NCBI RefSeq assembly: GCF_900188105.1
Contig: NZ_FZNP01000003.1
Span: forward strand, 1 to 64,000
From: Actinomadura mexicana
Lineage (GTDB): Bacteria > Actinomycetota > Actinomycetes > Streptosporangiales > Streptosporangiaceae
Reading direction: 5' to 3'
DNA length: 64,000 nt
The position numbers and the translations under genes were made by a program. This document shows positions 51,192-61,246 of the stretch, piece by piece. The first letter of the stretch is position 1; the number at the start of each line of letters is the position of its first letter. The notes under the pieces are model-generated. The model did not search any database. It saw nothing but the letters and a program-made list of their open reading frames with translations, and was not told where the DNA came from.

Positions 51192-54080
51192 GTGAACGCG
51201 CGTGCGATGAGTCCCGTCCTGATCGGCAGGTCGGCCGAGCTGCGGCAGTTGCGGGACGCCCTCGCCGCCGCGCCGGGCGCCGTGCTGCTCGGCGGCGACG
51301 CCGGACTCGGCAAGACCCGCCTGATCAGGGAGTTCAGCCGGGACACCGACGCCAGGACGCTGGTCGGCGGCTGCCTTGAGCTCGGTTCCGACGGCCTTCC
51401 CTTCGCACCGTTCACCACCGTCCTGCGCGGGCTCGTCCGCGACATCGGCATCGAGGGCGTCGCCGGGCTCGTCCCGCGCGGCGACACCGGCGCCCTCGCC
51501 CGGCTGCTGCCCGAGTTCGGGGAGCCGGAGAGCGACGCCGCGTCCGGCGAGGAGCGCGCCCGGCTGTTCGAGGTCGTGCTGACGCTGCTGGAGCGGCTCG
51601 CCGAGCGCGGCCCGGTCGTGCTCGTCATCGAGGACGCCCACTGGGCGGACCGCTCCACCCGCGACCTGCTGGCCTTCCTGATCCGCAACCTCGGCTCGGC
51701 GCCACTGCTGATCGTCATGACCTACCGGTCGGACGAGCTGCACCGTACCCATCCGCTGCGCCAGCTGCTCGCCGGCCTGGAGCGGCTCGAACGCGTCCGC
51801 CGGACGGAGATCGGCCGGCTGGCCCGCGCCGACGTCGCCGCGCTCGTCACCGAACTGCTCGGCCAGATCCCGCCGCCCGGCCTCGTCGAGCGGATCGAGG
51901 CCCGCAGCGAGGGCAACCCCCTGTTCATCGAGGCGCTGCTCGACGACGACGGCACGCTGGCCTGCGAGCTGCCCGAGTCGCTGCGCGATCTGCTGCTGGC
52001 GGGCGTCCAGCGGCTTCCCGAGGAGACGCAGGACGTCCTGCGGGACGCCAGCGGCGGCAGTACCCGCATCGAGCACGCGCTGCTGGCGGCGGTGTCCCGG
52101 CTCGACGACGCCGCGCTGACCCGCGTCCTGCGGCCCGCCGTCGCGGCCAACGTCCTGGTCGTCGACGGCGACGGCTACGCGTTCCGGCACGCCCTGATCC
52201 GCGAGGCCGTCCACGACGACCTGCTGCCGGGCGAGTACACCCGCCTGCACACCCGCTACGCCGAGGCCCTGGAGAAGGAGCCCGGGCTCGTTTCGGCCGG
52301 GCGCCTCTGGGTCGAGCTGAGCTACCACTGGATGCAGGCCCACGACAGCACGTGGGCGCTGGTCGCGTCCTGGCGCGCGGCGAGGGAGGCCCGCAGGGCG
52401 GTCGCCTACGCCGAGTGCCTGGCGATGCTCGAACGCGTCCTCCAGCTGTGGGACAAGGTCCCGGACGCGGCGGAGCGCATCGGCGCCGACCACGTCTCGG
52501 TCCTGGAGGACGCCGCGTCCGCCGCCGACCAGGCCGGCGAGTTCGACCGCGGCATCAAGCTCGCCACCGCCGCGCTGAAGGAGGTCGAGGCCGCCGACGG
52601 CGAGCGCGACACCGCCCGCTGGGCGGCGCTGCTCGAACTGCGCGGCCGCATGCTCTACCACGTGGCGCGCCCCGGCTTCGTCGAGGACCTGCGCGCCGCG
52701 GTGGACGCGCTGCCCGCCGACCCGCCGACCATCCTGCGCGCCCGGGCCCTGTCCACGCTGGGCAACTACGTGCGCATCACCACCTCCATGGACGAGGCCC
52801 GCGAGGCGGCGCTGGAGTCCCTGTCCATCGCGCGCGCCCTCGGCGACCCCGTCGCGGAGACCGAGGCGCTGATCACGCTGTTCTGCGCCGGCATCGACTA
52901 CGACGACGAGGCGCGCGTCGCCGAGGTCGGGGAGAGCGCCGAGCGCAGCGGCAGCCACAGGGTGCTGCTCCGCTACTACGTGATCAGGTCGCACTTCCTG
53001 GAGGGCGCCGGGCGGCACGAGGAGGCCGCCGCCGTCGCCGGGCACGGCGCGGAACTGGCCCGCCAGTACGGCGTGGGCCGCACGCAGGGCACGTTCCTGT
53101 CCATCAACGAGGCCGAGCCGCTGGTCTCGCTCGGCCGGTGGGACGAGGCCCTGGCCGTGATGAACCACGCCATGGAGCAGGACCCCGCCATCACGACCCG
53201 CACCTCGCTGCTCGTCCTGTCCGGCTGGGTGGCGCTCGTGCGCGGCGATATCGCGACGGCCAAGGCGCAGCTGGCCAGGTCGCGCGAGATCATGAAGCTC
53301 AAGCTGAAGTGGATGAAGACGCAGGACTACTTCAGCACCCTCTGGCTCGAGGCGAACATCGCCTTCGCCGAGGGACGCCCCGAGGCCGCACTCGCGGCGC
53401 TGGACCCCGTCCTCGAACACACCGGCATGCCGGACGACGCCCGCTACGCGTGGCCCGCGCTCATCGTCGGCGCGGCGGCCTGCGGCGAACTCGGCGGCGC
53501 CGCCGAGGACCGCCTGCGCCGGCTGGAGGAGCGCGCCGCCGGCCTCGTCACGAGCGGCCCGCTCCAGCACGCGCACTGCCTGACGTTCAGCGCCGAACTG
53601 GCCCGGGCGCGCGGCATCCTCGACCGGGCCGCCTGGGAGGAGGCCGCGGCCGCGTGGGAGGCGCTCGGCAACCCCTACCACCGGGCGCGGGCCCTGTCCC
53701 GCACGGCGGAGGCCGCGCTCGCGGCCGGCGACCACGAGGCCGCCACGGCGGCGCTGCACACCGCCGCCGCGCTCGCCGGCGGGCTGGACGCCAGGCCGCT
53801 CGCCGAGAGGGTCGCCGACCTGCTGCGCCGCACCCGGATGCCGCGCCGCGGCGAAGCCTCGGCGCCGCTCGGGCTGACGCCCCGCGAGTTCGAGGTGCTG
53901 CGCCTGGTCGCCGAGGGCCGCAGCAACCGCGACATCGCCGAGGCGCTGTTCATCTCGGTGAAGACGGCCAGCGTCCACGTGTCGAACATCCTCGGCAAGC
54001 TGGAGGTGGCGAGCCGCGGCGAGGCCGCCGCGACCGCGCACCGGCTGGCCCTGTTCGCCACCCCGAAGGTCGGCGCCTGA
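51192..54080 (+). CDS. LAL-type LuxR family regulator
   Basis: A 962-residue large ATP-binding LuxR regulator. Walker A GGDAGLGKTR is near residue 34 and Walker B VVLVIEDAHWAD near 142; TPR-like helical repeats fill the middle; the C-terminal LuxR helix-turn-helix (LTPREFEVLRLVAEGRSNRDIAEALF and VSNILGKLEVASRGEA) is at about 885-950. GTG 51192 has no ribosome site, consistent with a leaderless start. The gene is isolated, so its target may be distant, or the nearby CoA genes. Confidence 0.93.
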   Translation: MNARAMSPVLIGRSAELRQLRDALAAAPGAVLLGGDAGLGKTRLIREFSRDTDARTLVGGCLELGSDGLPFAPFTTVLRGLVRDIGIEGVAGLVPRGDTGALARLLPEFGEPESDAASGEERARLFEVVLTLLERLAERGPVVLVIEDAHWADRSTRDLLAFLIRNLGSAPLLIVMTYRSDELHRTHPLRQLLAGLERLERVRRTEIGRLARADVAALVTELLGQIPPPGLVERIEARSEGNPLFIEALLDDDGTLACELPESLRDLLLAGVQRLPEETQDVLRDASGGSTRIEHALLAAVSRLDDAALTRVLRPAVAANVLVVDGDGYAFRHALIREAVHDDLLPGEYTRLHTRYAEALEKEPGLVSAGRLWVELSYHWMQAHDSTWALVASWRAAREARRAVAYAECLAMLERVLQLWDKVPDAAERIGADHVSVLEDAASAADQAGEFDRGIKLATAALKEVEAADGERDTARWAALLELRGRMLYHVARPGFVEDLRAAVDALPADPPTILRARALSTLGNYVRITTSMDEAREAALESLSIARALGDPVAETEALITLFCAGIDYDDEARVAEVGESAERSGSHRVLLRYYVIRSHFLEGAGRHEEAAAVAGHGAELARQYGVGRTQGTFLSINEAEPLVSLGRWDEALAVMNHAMEQDPAITTRTSLLVLSGWVALVRGDIATAKAQLARSREIMKLKLKWMKTQDYFSTLWLEANIAFAEGRPEAALAALDPVLEHTGMPDDARYAWPALIVGAAACGELGGAAEDRLRRLEERAAGLVTSGPLQHAHCLTFSAELARARGILDRAAWEEAAAAWEALGNPYHRARALSRTAEAALAAGDHEAATAALHTAAALAGGLDARPLAERVADLLRRTRMPRRGEASAPLGLTPREFEVLRLVAEGRSNRDIAEALFISVKTASVHVSNILGKLEVASRGEAAATAHRLALFATPKVGA

Positions 54081-54308
54081 GCCGCGCGCCCACCTGATTC
54101 ACGGCGGGGAACCTCCCCTCCCGGATTCCCCACCGCGAACCGTCGGACCACACGGGAACTTTTCGTGGCTGGCCTTTCGGGGACGCGGCCCGCGGAAGCA
54201 GGCGGTGCTTCTCCGCCCGGAGAGGCGGACCGGGACCCGTCCGGCCACTGCACAGTCTTGCGGTCCCGGGCCGGGACGCGGTGCGGGACATACCGTGTTC
54301 CGGCCAGG

Positions 54309-54355
54309 AAAAAAGCGACGGGGACGGGCCACCGCTGGTGACCCGTCCCCGTCGC
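54309..54355 (-). terminator. Terminator of the methyltransferase gene
   Basis: A 14-bp perfect stem (GCGACGGGGACGGG with CCCGTCCCCGTCGC) has a run of six A on the plus strand, that is six T when read on the minus strand. This is a complete intrinsic terminator for the gene at 54371-55192. The 290-bp stretch 54081-54370 holds nothing else recognisable. Confidence 0.88.
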
Positions 54356-54370
54356 GCGAGGAGCGCGGCG

Positions 54371-55192
54371 CTAGCGCGGGACGCGCGCGACGCAGAAGAC
54401 CGTCTGGCCGAACGGCGGCTTGACGAAGCGCTCGATGGTGCGGGTGAGCGGCACGACCGTCCGGTCGTAGATCTTGACGAGCTTGGGGTCGGGGTAGCCG
54501 GCGCCGCCGCGGCGGACCGCGAACCACCAGGCGATCCCGCCCAGGAAGTTGATCGGCTTGAGCACCTCGGGGACGAGCCCCGCCTCCCGGACCGACGCCT
54601 CCAGCGTGGCCGGCGTGTACCGGGTGACGTGCCCGACCTTGCGGTCGAAGTCGCCGTAGAGCTGCATGTAGCCGGGCACCCAGATGACGATGCGGCCGCC
54701 GGGCTCGGTGACGGCGGCGAGGTCGCGCAGCGCCTGGACGTCGTCCTTGATGTGCTCCAGGACGTTCATCATCACGACCGTGTCCACCTTGCGCCGGATC
54801 GTGATGTCGGCGGGCAGGGCCAGGTCGATGACCTCGACGTCGTCGTTGCCGTCGTAGCGCTTGCGCAGCTCGCCGACGCAGTACGGGTCGTTGTCGCTGA
54901 CGACGAGGTAGTCCAGGCGCCCGGCGAACTGCTCCGAGAAGTGCCCGAGGCCGGAGCCGACCTCCAGCATGGAGCGGCCGACGTGCGGGGCCACGGTCTG
55001 GTACTCGTACTCGCGGTAGTTGCGGGCTTCGTCCCCGCCCAGGTGGTTCTCCAGCGCGCCCTCCCCGGCGGCGGGCTGGACGACTTCCCCGTCAGGGGCC
55101 GGCCCGGCGGCCGGTGCGGCCTTCTTCGGGCGGCTGCCGACGAGGTTGAGGAGGGTGCCTGCGATGGACTTCTTCTGACCAGATGACTGCAT
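54371..55192 (-). CDS. Class I SAM-dependent methyltransferase
   Basis: A 273-residue protein. An Ala/Pro-rich head of about 50 residues is followed by MLEVGSGLGHFSEQF (motif I), LVVSDNDPYC (motif II), MMNVLEHIKDDVQALRDL and GGRIVIWVPGYMQLYGDFD. The pattern resembles methyltransferases of polyprenol-linked or cell-envelope glycan pathways, but the substrate is unknown. ATG 55192 has GGGAAG right before it. The gene ends at a clear terminator. It is on the same strand as the acyl-CoA dehydrogenase, 191 bp downstream. Confidence 0.85.
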   Translation of the reverse strand: MQSSGQKKSIAGTLLNLVGSRPKKAAPAAGPAPDGEVVQPAAGEGALENHLGGDEARNYREYEYQTVAPHVGRSMLEVGSGLGHFSEQFAGRLDYLVVSDNDPYCVGELRKRYDGNDDVEVIDLALPADITIRRKVDTVVMMNVLEHIKDDVQALRDLAAVTEPGGRIVIWVPGYMQLYGDFDRKVGHVTRYTPATLEASVREAGLVPEVLKPINFLGGIAWWFAVRRGGAGYPDPKLVKIYDRTVVPLTRTIERFVKPPFGQTVFCVARVPR

Positions 55193-55383
55193 TACTTCCC
55201 GCTCGCTGGGTGCGTTGGCGTTCGGCTTCTCGTTCGCCGGACCGTTCCCCCGCCCCTCGGGACGGTTCGATCTCTGGCGCGAAGGTCGGGTCAGTCTACT
55301 CCCGCGCCGAAGCCGGACGCCCCGCGACGCCGGGACGCCCTCCCGCGACGGCGTGTCGCCCTTCCGCGACGGCGCGTCGCCGG

Positions 55384-57345
55384 TCAGCCGATGCTCCGGT
55401 GCACGTCCTCCCGCTCGCTCGGGCCCGGCTCGGACGGCGCGATCCACGGCCCCGGGATGGACGGGTCCAGGACGCCCTCCTCCACCCAGGCGAAGTCCCC
55501 GGCGAGAACGGCCCGCGCCAGCTTCACGTCCATCGCGTCGGTGTTGCGCCACAGCCCGTCGAACAGCTCCTCGACGCGGACGCGCGCCTGCCGGCAGAAG
55601 GCGTCGGCGAGGAGCACGGCGGACTTTCCGGGTGCCGTGGCCGGCCCGATGCCGTTCGAACCCATGCCGCCGAGCGGCCCCTGCGCGGACGCGTCGGCGT
55701 GGGCGCGGACGCAGACCGCGCTCATCGCGAACAGCTCGGCGCCGATGTCGACCATGCGGCCGAGGAACCCCTGCCGGTACTCCAGGCCGCCCTGCCAGCG
55801 TCCCGCCGCGTAGAAGGTCGACCGGGCCAGCTTGCGGGACGCCCGCTCGACGTACCGCAGGTGCCGGGCCAGCGGGCCGAACTCGGCGTAGGCGTTCGGG
55901 CGGTGCCCGGCGCCGGTGACGAGCGTCGGCAGCCAGCGCGCGTAGAACCCGCCCGCCTTCGCCGCGGCCCGCGCCCTGCGTCCGGTGGAGGCGTCCGGAT
56001 CGATGATGTCCCCGGCCACCGACAGGTGCGCGTCCACGGCCTCGCGGGCGATCAGCAGGTGCATGATCTCGCTGGAGCCCTCGAAGATCCGGTTGATGCG
56101 CAGGTCGCGGAGCAGCTGCTCGGCGGGCACGCCGCGCTCGCCGCGCGCCGCGAGCGACTCGGCCGTCTCGTAGCCCCGGCCGCCGCGCAGCTGCACCAGC
56201 TCGTCGGCGACGCGGCACGCCATCTCCGACGACCACAGCTTGGCCAGGGCCGCCTCGATCCGGATGTCGTTCCGCTCGTCGTCGGCGAGCTGGCCGGACA
56301 GGTCGAGCATCGCCTCCATCGCGTACGCGGTCGCCGCGATGAACGCGATCTTGGTGGCGACGGCCTCGTGCTCGCCGACCGGCCGCCCCCACTGCACCCG
56401 CTCCCTGGACCACTGCCGCGCGATCCCGGCGGCCCACTTGCCGCCCGCGGCGCAGATCGCCGGCAGCGACAGGCGCCCGGTGTTGAGCGTGGTCAGCGCG
56501 ATCTTCAGGCCCGCGCCCTCCGCGCCGATCAGGTTCGCCTTCGGAACGCGCACGTCGTAGAACCGCGTGACGCCGTTCTCGATGCCGCGCAGCCCCATGA
56601 ACGCGTTGCGGTTCTCGACGGTGATGCCGGGCGAGGCCATGTCCACGATGAACGCGGAGATGCCGCCGCGGTGCCCGTCCGACTTCGGCACGCGCGCCAT
56701 CACCACGACGAGGTCGGCGACGACGCCGTTGGTGGTCCACAGCTTGACGCCGTTGAGGATGTAGTCGTCCCCGTCGGGGACGGCGGTGGCGCGCAGCCGC
56801 GCCGGGTCGGAGCCGACGTCGGGCTCGGTGAGCAGGAACGCGCTGACCTCCCGGGCGCAGCGCGGCAGCCAGGCGTCCTTCTGCTCCGGCGTCCCGAACA
56901 TCTTGACCGGCTGCGGGACGCCGATCGACTGGTGCGCCGACAGCAGCGCGCCGATCGCCGGGCTGACCGACCCCGCCACCATCAGCGCCCGGCCGTAGTA
57001 GAGCTGGCTGAGCCCGAGGCCCCCGTACTTCTCGGGGATCTTCATGCCGAGCGCGCCGAGGTCGCGCAGGCCCCGCACGACCTCGTCGGGGATGCGCGCC
57101 TCCCGCTCGATCGCCGCCGGGTCGATGCGTGCGGTGCAGAACGCGGAGAGCTCGGTGAGGAAGGCCTCGCCCTTCGCGCGCTGCTCCCGCGACGGGCGGG
57201 GATGCGGATGGATCAGATCGAGGCGCAGGTCGCCGAGGAACAGCTGCTTGCCGAAGCTCGGCAGCCGCCATTCGGCCTCCCGGGCCTCCTCGGCCACCTT
57301 GCGGGCCGTCCGCTCGTCGACGTGCTCGTGGGTTCGCTGGCTCAT
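55384..57345 (-). CDS. Acyl-CoA dehydrogenase (long form)
   Basis: A 653-residue flavoprotein. Conserved parts are MKIPEKYGGLGLSQLYYGRA, FLLTEPDVGSDPARLRA, KLWTTNGVVADLVVV and the active-site base Glu in RINRIFEGSSEIMHL. About 200 residues follow the core, as in the VLCAD/ACAD9 group that dimerises with a C-terminal extension. ATG 57345 is used. It oxidises a fatty acyl-CoA. The neighbours are the methyltransferase downstream and the aminotransferase operon upstream, 99 bp away. Confidence 0.94.
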   Translation of the reverse strand: MSQRTHEHVDERTARKVAEEAREAEWRLPSFGKQLFLGDLRLDLIHPHPRPSREQRAKGEAFLTELSAFCTARIDPAAIEREARIPDEVVRGLRDLGALGMKIPEKYGGLGLSQLYYGRALMVAGSVSPAIGALLSAHQSIGVPQPVKMFGTPEQKDAWLPRCAREVSAFLLTEPDVGSDPARLRATAVPDGDDYILNGVKLWTTNGVVADLVVVMARVPKSDGHRGGISAFIVDMASPGITVENRNAFMGLRGIENGVTRFYDVRVPKANLIGAEGAGLKIALTTLNTGRLSLPAICAAGGKWAAGIARQWSRERVQWGRPVGEHEAVATKIAFIAATAYAMEAMLDLSGQLADDERNDIRIEAALAKLWSSEMACRVADELVQLRGGRGYETAESLAARGERGVPAEQLLRDLRINRIFEGSSEIMHLLIAREAVDAHLSVAGDIIDPDASTGRRARAAAKAGGFYARWLPTLVTGAGHRPNAYAEFGPLARHLRYVERASRKLARSTFYAAGRWQGGLEYRQGFLGRMVDIGAELFAMSAVCVRAHADASAQGPLGGMGSNGIGPATAPGKSAVLLADAFCRQARVRVEELFDGLWRNTDAMDVKLARAVLAGDFAWVEEGVLDPSIPGPWIAPSEPGPSEREDVHRSIG

Positions 57346-57444
57346 GAGATCGAAGTTTCCACTGGTCGGAAGCGGAAACCCCCGGCCGGGCGCCGGGGCG
57401 GGGACGCGCCGGCGAAGCCGGGGCCGCCGGCGGCCCCGGCCGGA

Positions 57445-58587
57445 TCACGCGGACGCCGATTCCTCGAACATGTCGCGCAGGATGAGGAGCCCCTTGGTCA
57501 GGGTCTCCCGGTCCGTGGCGAACGACAGCCGGACCGATCCCTCACCGCCGAACTCGCTCCCCGGGCGGATCGCCACCCCCCGCTCGCGGGCGTTCGCGGC
57601 CACCTGCACCGACGTCAGTCGCGCGCCGTGCCCGACGAAGGCGTAGAAGGTGCCGTCGGGGGCCCGCAGCCGGGTGCCGGGCACGCCGTCGAGCAGCCGC
57701 ATCACCAGCTCGCGCCGCCCCCGGTACTCCGCCAGCATCCGCTGGACGGACTCCTGGGGCCCGGTGATCGCCTCCAACGCCGCATGCTGAACCGCGGTGT
57801 TGAGGGGACCGGCCATCCGGGTGTGCACCACCGCGGCCGCTGCGACCACGTCGGGCGGTGCGACGAGGTACCCGATGCGCCAGCCCGTCATCGCGTACGT
57901 CTTGGAGAACGTCTGGACGTACAGCACCCGCTCGGCGAGGCCGGGGATGTCCAGGACGGAGGTGAACCGCCCGGGGTCGTAGACGATCTGGTCGTACGCC
58001 TCGTCGGCGAGGACCAGCAGGCCGTGCCGCTCGGCGATGTCCCGCAGCCCTGTCAGCTCCTCCGCCGAGTACACGACGCCGGTCGGGTTGCACGGGTTGC
58101 AGATCGCGACCATCCGGGCGCCGGGAGCGGCCGCGGCCACCGCGTCCAGGTCCAGGTGCAGGTCGTCGCGCTGCGGCACGAGGACGGGCTCGCCTCCGGC
58201 CATCCGCACCAGGTCGGCGTAGAGGGAGTAGGTCGGGACGGGGATGACGACCCGGTCGCCGGGGTCGACGCAGGCGAGGATCGCCGCGGCCAGGGCTCCG
58301 CTGCCGCCGTGGGTGACCAGGACCTGGTCCGCCGCCCGTGCGGGCCGGCCGGGGCCGCCGGCCTGCCGGGCCAGCGCCTCCCGCAGGTCGGGGGCGCCGT
58401 TCCAGGCCGCGTAGTGGGTGGCGCCCGCCTCGACCGCGGCGGCGTGCGCCGTGCGGATGTGCTCGGGGGTCGCGAAGTCCGGCTCGCCCGACGCCAGGGA
58501 GATCACGTCCGCCGGCGGGCGGGTGGAGGGCCGCAGGGAGTGCCGGAGGACCTCCTGCACGCGGTCCGATGAGATGAAGGTGGTCAC
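57445..58587 (-). CDS. PLP-dependent aminotransferase (class I/II)
   Basis: A 380-residue fold-type I enzyme. Marks are ISLASGEPDFATPEHI, VTHGGSGALAAAILA, ICNPCNPTGVVYS (Asn-Pro), ADEAYDQIVYD and the PLP lysine in FSKTYAMTGWRIGY. The Arg of RLSF near the C-terminus is the carboxylate contact. GTG 58587 follows AGGAG and overlaps the amidase stop by 4 bases. It is the last gene of the catabolic operon and would transaminate the amino acid produced upstream. Substrate unknown. Confidence 0.92.
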   Translation of the reverse strand: MTTFISSDRVQEVLRHSLRPSTRPPADVISLASGEPDFATPEHIRTAHAAAVEAGATHYAAWNGAPDLREALARQAGGPGRPARAADQVLVTHGGSGALAAAILACVDPGDRVVIPVPTYSLYADLVRMAGGEPVLVPQRDDLHLDLDAVAAAAPGARMVAICNPCNPTGVVYSAEELTGLRDIAERHGLLVLADEAYDQIVYDPGRFTSVLDIPGLAERVLYVQTFSKTYAMTGWRIGYLVAPPDVVAAAAVVHTRMAGPLNTAVQHAALEAITGPQESVQRMLAEYRGRRELVMRLLDGVPGTRLRAPDGTFYAFVGHGARLTSVQVAANARERGVAIRPGSEFGGEGSVRLSFATDRETLTKGLLILRDMFEESASA

Positions 58588-59462
58588 GGGTGCTCCTGCT
58601 GGCTCATTGCCGACGGTTCCGGTGAGGCGGGGGAGAGGTCGCCGTAGATGTCGGGCCGCCGCTCGCGGGCGACGTCCACGACGCGGCGGGCGTCGGCCAG
58701 CGGCCGGCCGTGGAGGCGGGCGCGGACGACGGGGTCCCGCGCACCGTGGGCGCCGGTGAGGATCTGGCCGGTGGGTCCGGCGACCACGCTGCGGCCGGCG
58801 AAGTCCGCCCCGTACTCGCTGCCCAGGCGGTTGGCGAGCACGTAGTAGGCGCTGCTCTCCCACGCGCGCGTCACCGTCCGGTGGGCGAGGATGTCCGCGG
58901 GGACGCCCGGGTCGGGGGCGTAGGCGAAGACGCAGACCAGGATCTCCGCGCCGGCCACGACCTGCCGGCGCGTGGCCTCGGGGAACCGCGAGTCGTGGCA
59001 GACCGACAGCCCGACGCGGCCGAGGCCGGTGTCCAGGACGTCGAACCGGCTCCCGGTGCTGAAGTACTTCGGCTCCTGGTCCCACAGGTGCACCTTGCGG
59101 TGCGCGCCGATGGTCCCGCCGTCCGGGCCGATGAGGAGGAGCGTGTTGTACAGCTCCTCGCCGCCCCCGCGTTCGGCCAGGCCGACGATGACATGGGTGC
59201 CGGTCTCGCGTGCGACGCGGCCGAGCGCCTCGGTGGTGCGGCCGGGGATGGTGTCGCCGGCGGCGGCCAGCCGGCGCCGGAAGTCGTCGCTGTAGTCCGG
59301 CGGGAGGTAGCCGGTGGTGGCCAGTTCGGGGAAGACGACGAGGTCGGTGGGCCGGCCGGCCGCCTCCGCCCGCACGGCGGCGGCCATGGCCTCGAGGTTG
59401 CCGGCCAGGTCGAGCGGGCGCGGATCGAACTGGACGATCGCGACGTCGACGTGGTCCTTCAT
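58584..59462 (-). CDS. Nitrilase-superfamily amidase
   Basis: A 292-residue carbon-nitrogen hydrolase. The catalytic triad is Glu in VVFPELATTGY, Lys in AHRKVHLWD and Cys in SVCHDSRFPE. The family includes ureidopropionases, N-carbamoyl amino acid hydrolases and amidases; this one has no secretion signal. ATG 59462 has AAAGGCGG upstream. It overlaps the aminotransferase gene by 4 bases and follows the ABC ATPase by 13 bp, so it probably opens a linear amide made from the hydantoinase step. Confidence 0.9.
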   Translation of the reverse strand: MKDHVDVAIVQFDPRPLDLAGNLEAMAAAVRAEAAGRPTDLVVFPELATTGYLPPDYSDDFRRRLAAAGDTIPGRTTEALGRVARETGTHVIVGLAERGGGEELYNTLLLIGPDGGTIGAHRKVHLWDQEPKYFSTGSRFDVLDTGLGRVGLSVCHDSRFPEATRRQVVAGAEILVCVFAYAPDPGVPADILAHRTVTRAWESSAYYVLANRLGSEYGADFAGRSVVAGPTGQILTGAHGARDPVVRARLHGRPLADARRVVDVARERRPDIYGDLSPASPEPSAMSQQEHP

Positions 59463-59475
59463 GCCGTGCCGCCTT

Positions 59476-60243
59476 TCACAGGATCGTCGAGAGGAACCCG
59501 CGGGTCCTCTCGTGCAGGGGGTCGGCGATCACGTCGCGGGCGGGGCCGACCTCGACGACGCGGCCCTCGTCCATGAAGACGAGGGTGTCGCCGGCCTCGC
59601 GGGCGAACCCGGTCTCGTGGGTGACCACGATCATCGTCATGCCGGTCCGGGCGAGGTCGCGGATCACCGCGAGGACCTCGCCGACGAGCTCGGGGTCCAG
59701 CGCGGAGGTGGGCTCGTCGAACAGCATCACCTTGGGGTCCATCGCGAGGGCGCGCGCGATCGCCACGCGCTGCTGCTGCCCTCCGGAGAGCTGCCGGGGA
59801 TAGCTGCCGGCCTTGTTGGCGAGCCCCACGTCGGCGAGGAGCTTCCTGCCGGTGACCTCCGCGTCGCCCGGCCTGACCCCCTTCACCCGGATCTGGGCGG
59901 CGGTGACGTTCTCCAGAACGGTCATGTGCGGGAAGAGGTTGAAGTGCTGGAAGACCATGCCGATCTGAGACCGCTGGCGGCAGACCTCCCGGCCCCCCAG
60001 GTGCTGGAGGCGTCCTCCCCTCCCCTCCCGGTAGCCGACGAGTTCGCCGTCGACCCGGATGCGTCCGGCGTCGATCGTCTCCAGATTGTGGATGCAGCGC
60101 AGGAAGGTGCTCTTCCCGGAGCCGGACGGCCCCATCACGCAGACCGTCTCGCCCCGCTCGACCGTCAGCGACACGCCGTTGAGGACCGGCGTGGCGCCGT
60201 AGGACTTGTGCACGTTGTCGGCGCGCACCATCGGTTGCTCCAT
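59476..60243 (-). CDS. Amino-acid-type ABC transporter ATPase
   Basis: A 255-residue ABC ATPase. Walker A is GPSGSGKST, the Q loop follows at GMVFQHFNLFPHM, the signature is LSGGQQQRVAIARAL, Walker B is VMLFDEPTSALDPE and the His switch VVTHE. Sequence and loop are those of the polar amino-acid uptake group (GlnQ/HisP-like). It lies between the permease and amidase genes, 13 bp from each. It energises uptake together with the two genes upstream. Confidence 0.96.
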   Translation of the reverse strand: MEQPMVRADNVHKSYGATPVLNGVSLTVERGETVCVMGPSGSGKSTFLRCIHNLETIDAGRIRVDGELVGYREGRGGRLQHLGGREVCRQRSQIGMVFQHFNLFPHMTVLENVTAAQIRVKGVRPGDAEVTGRKLLADVGLANKAGSYPRQLSGGQQQRVAIARALAMDPKVMLFDEPTSALDPELVGEVLAVIRDLARTGMTMIVVTHETGFAREAGDTLVFMDEGRVVEVGPARDVIADPLHERTRGFLSTIL

Positions 60244-60256
60244 GGCGGCCCTCCTC

Positions 60257-61246
60257 CTAGAGCTTCCGCAGTATGGGCATGCGCCGCTTGAGGGCGGCGA
60301 AGCGGTCGACGCCGTCGTCGAGGTGACCGCGTGAGAAGTACCGCTCCACGTAGCGCTGGCCGATCGACAGGACGGTGACGAGGACGAGGTACCAGATCGA
60401 GGCGACGATGAGCAGGGGGATCGTGCCGAAGGTGCGGTTGTAGATGGTCTGGGCGGAGTGCAGGAGTTCGGGCACCGCGATGACGCTCGCCAGGGCCGAG
60501 TACTTGAGCATGGCGATGATCTGGTTGCCGGTGGGCGGGACGATCGCCCGCATCGCCTGCGGGAGAACGATGCGCCGGACGACCTGGACGGGGGTGAAGC
60601 CGAGCGCCTTGGCGGCGACGGTCTGCCCCCGGTCGACCGACAGGATGCCCGCCCGGACGATCTCGGCGTAGTACGCCGCCTCGTTGAGGCTCAACCCGAT
60701 CACGGCCGCGGTGAAGGACGTCATCACCCGGTTGCTGTCGACGGACGCGAACTCCGGGCCCCCGAAGGGGATCCCCAGCTTGAAGTGCGGGTAGAGCGTC
60801 GCGATGTTGTACCAGAAGATCAGCTGGACCAGGACGGGCGTGCCCCTGAAGAACCAGACGTAGGCGCTCGAGGCGAGGTAGGCGGCCGAGTTGTTCGACA
60901 GGCGCATCACGCCGAGGACGATCCCCAGCGCGATGGCGATGAGCATCGACAGGGCGACGAGCTGCGCCGTGACGGCGGTGCCCCTGAGGATCTCGGGCGC
61001 GAAGAGGTACTGGCCGACGACGTCCCATTCGAACCCGGGATTGGTGAACAGGGCGTGGGTCAGCCACACCGCCACGAAGGCCACGAGGAGCCATGCGATC
61101 CAGTTGCCCGGCTCCCGGGCGCGGCCGGCCTCGACCGGTGTCGCCTCGCTCGGATCGGGTCGCGGTACGACCTCGTGGGCGCGGGGGCGTCTCGGCCGCC
61201 CGCCGCCGGAGGCGGATGGCCGCGCGACGTCAGGACCCTGTTTCAT
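60257..61246 (-). CDS. Amino-acid-type ABC transporter permease
   Basis: A 329-residue membrane protein of the HisM/GlnP family. An N-terminal Arg/Pro-rich tail of about 45 residues is followed by five or six spans. The permease motif is AAYYAEIVRAGILSVDRGQTVAAKALGFT in segments, with RRIVLPQAMRAIVPP. The single permease gene implies a homodimer. Its start overlaps the end of the binding-protein gene by 17 bp. Confidence 0.93.
   Translation of the reverse strand: MKQGPDVARPSASGGGRPRRPRAHEVVPRPDPSEATPVEAGRAREPGNWIAWLLVAFVAVWLTHALFTNPGFEWDVVGQYLFAPEILRGTAVTAQLVALSMLIAIALGIVLGVMRLSNNSAAYLASSAYVWFFRGTPVLVQLIFWYNIATLYPHFKLGIPFGGPEFASVDSNRVMTSFTAAVIGLSLNEAAYYAEIVRAGILSVDRGQTVAAKALGFTPVQVVRRIVLPQAMRAIVPPTGNQIIAMLKYSALASVIAVPELLHSAQTIYNRTFGTIPLLIVASIWYLVLVTVLSIGQRYVERYFSRGHLDDGVDRFAALKRRMPILRKL

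Noticed and set aside
49242..54041. Open frame of about 1,600 codons on the minus strand
   Set aside because: It lies opposite well-supported genes (membrane protein, racemase, LAL regulator) and arises from high GC with few stop codons; its composition is Arg/Gly/Glu-rich shadow type.
55183..58572. Long plus-strand open frame opposite the acyl-CoA dehydrogenase and aminotransferase
   Set aside because: It is a complement shadow of two clearly recognised enzymes.
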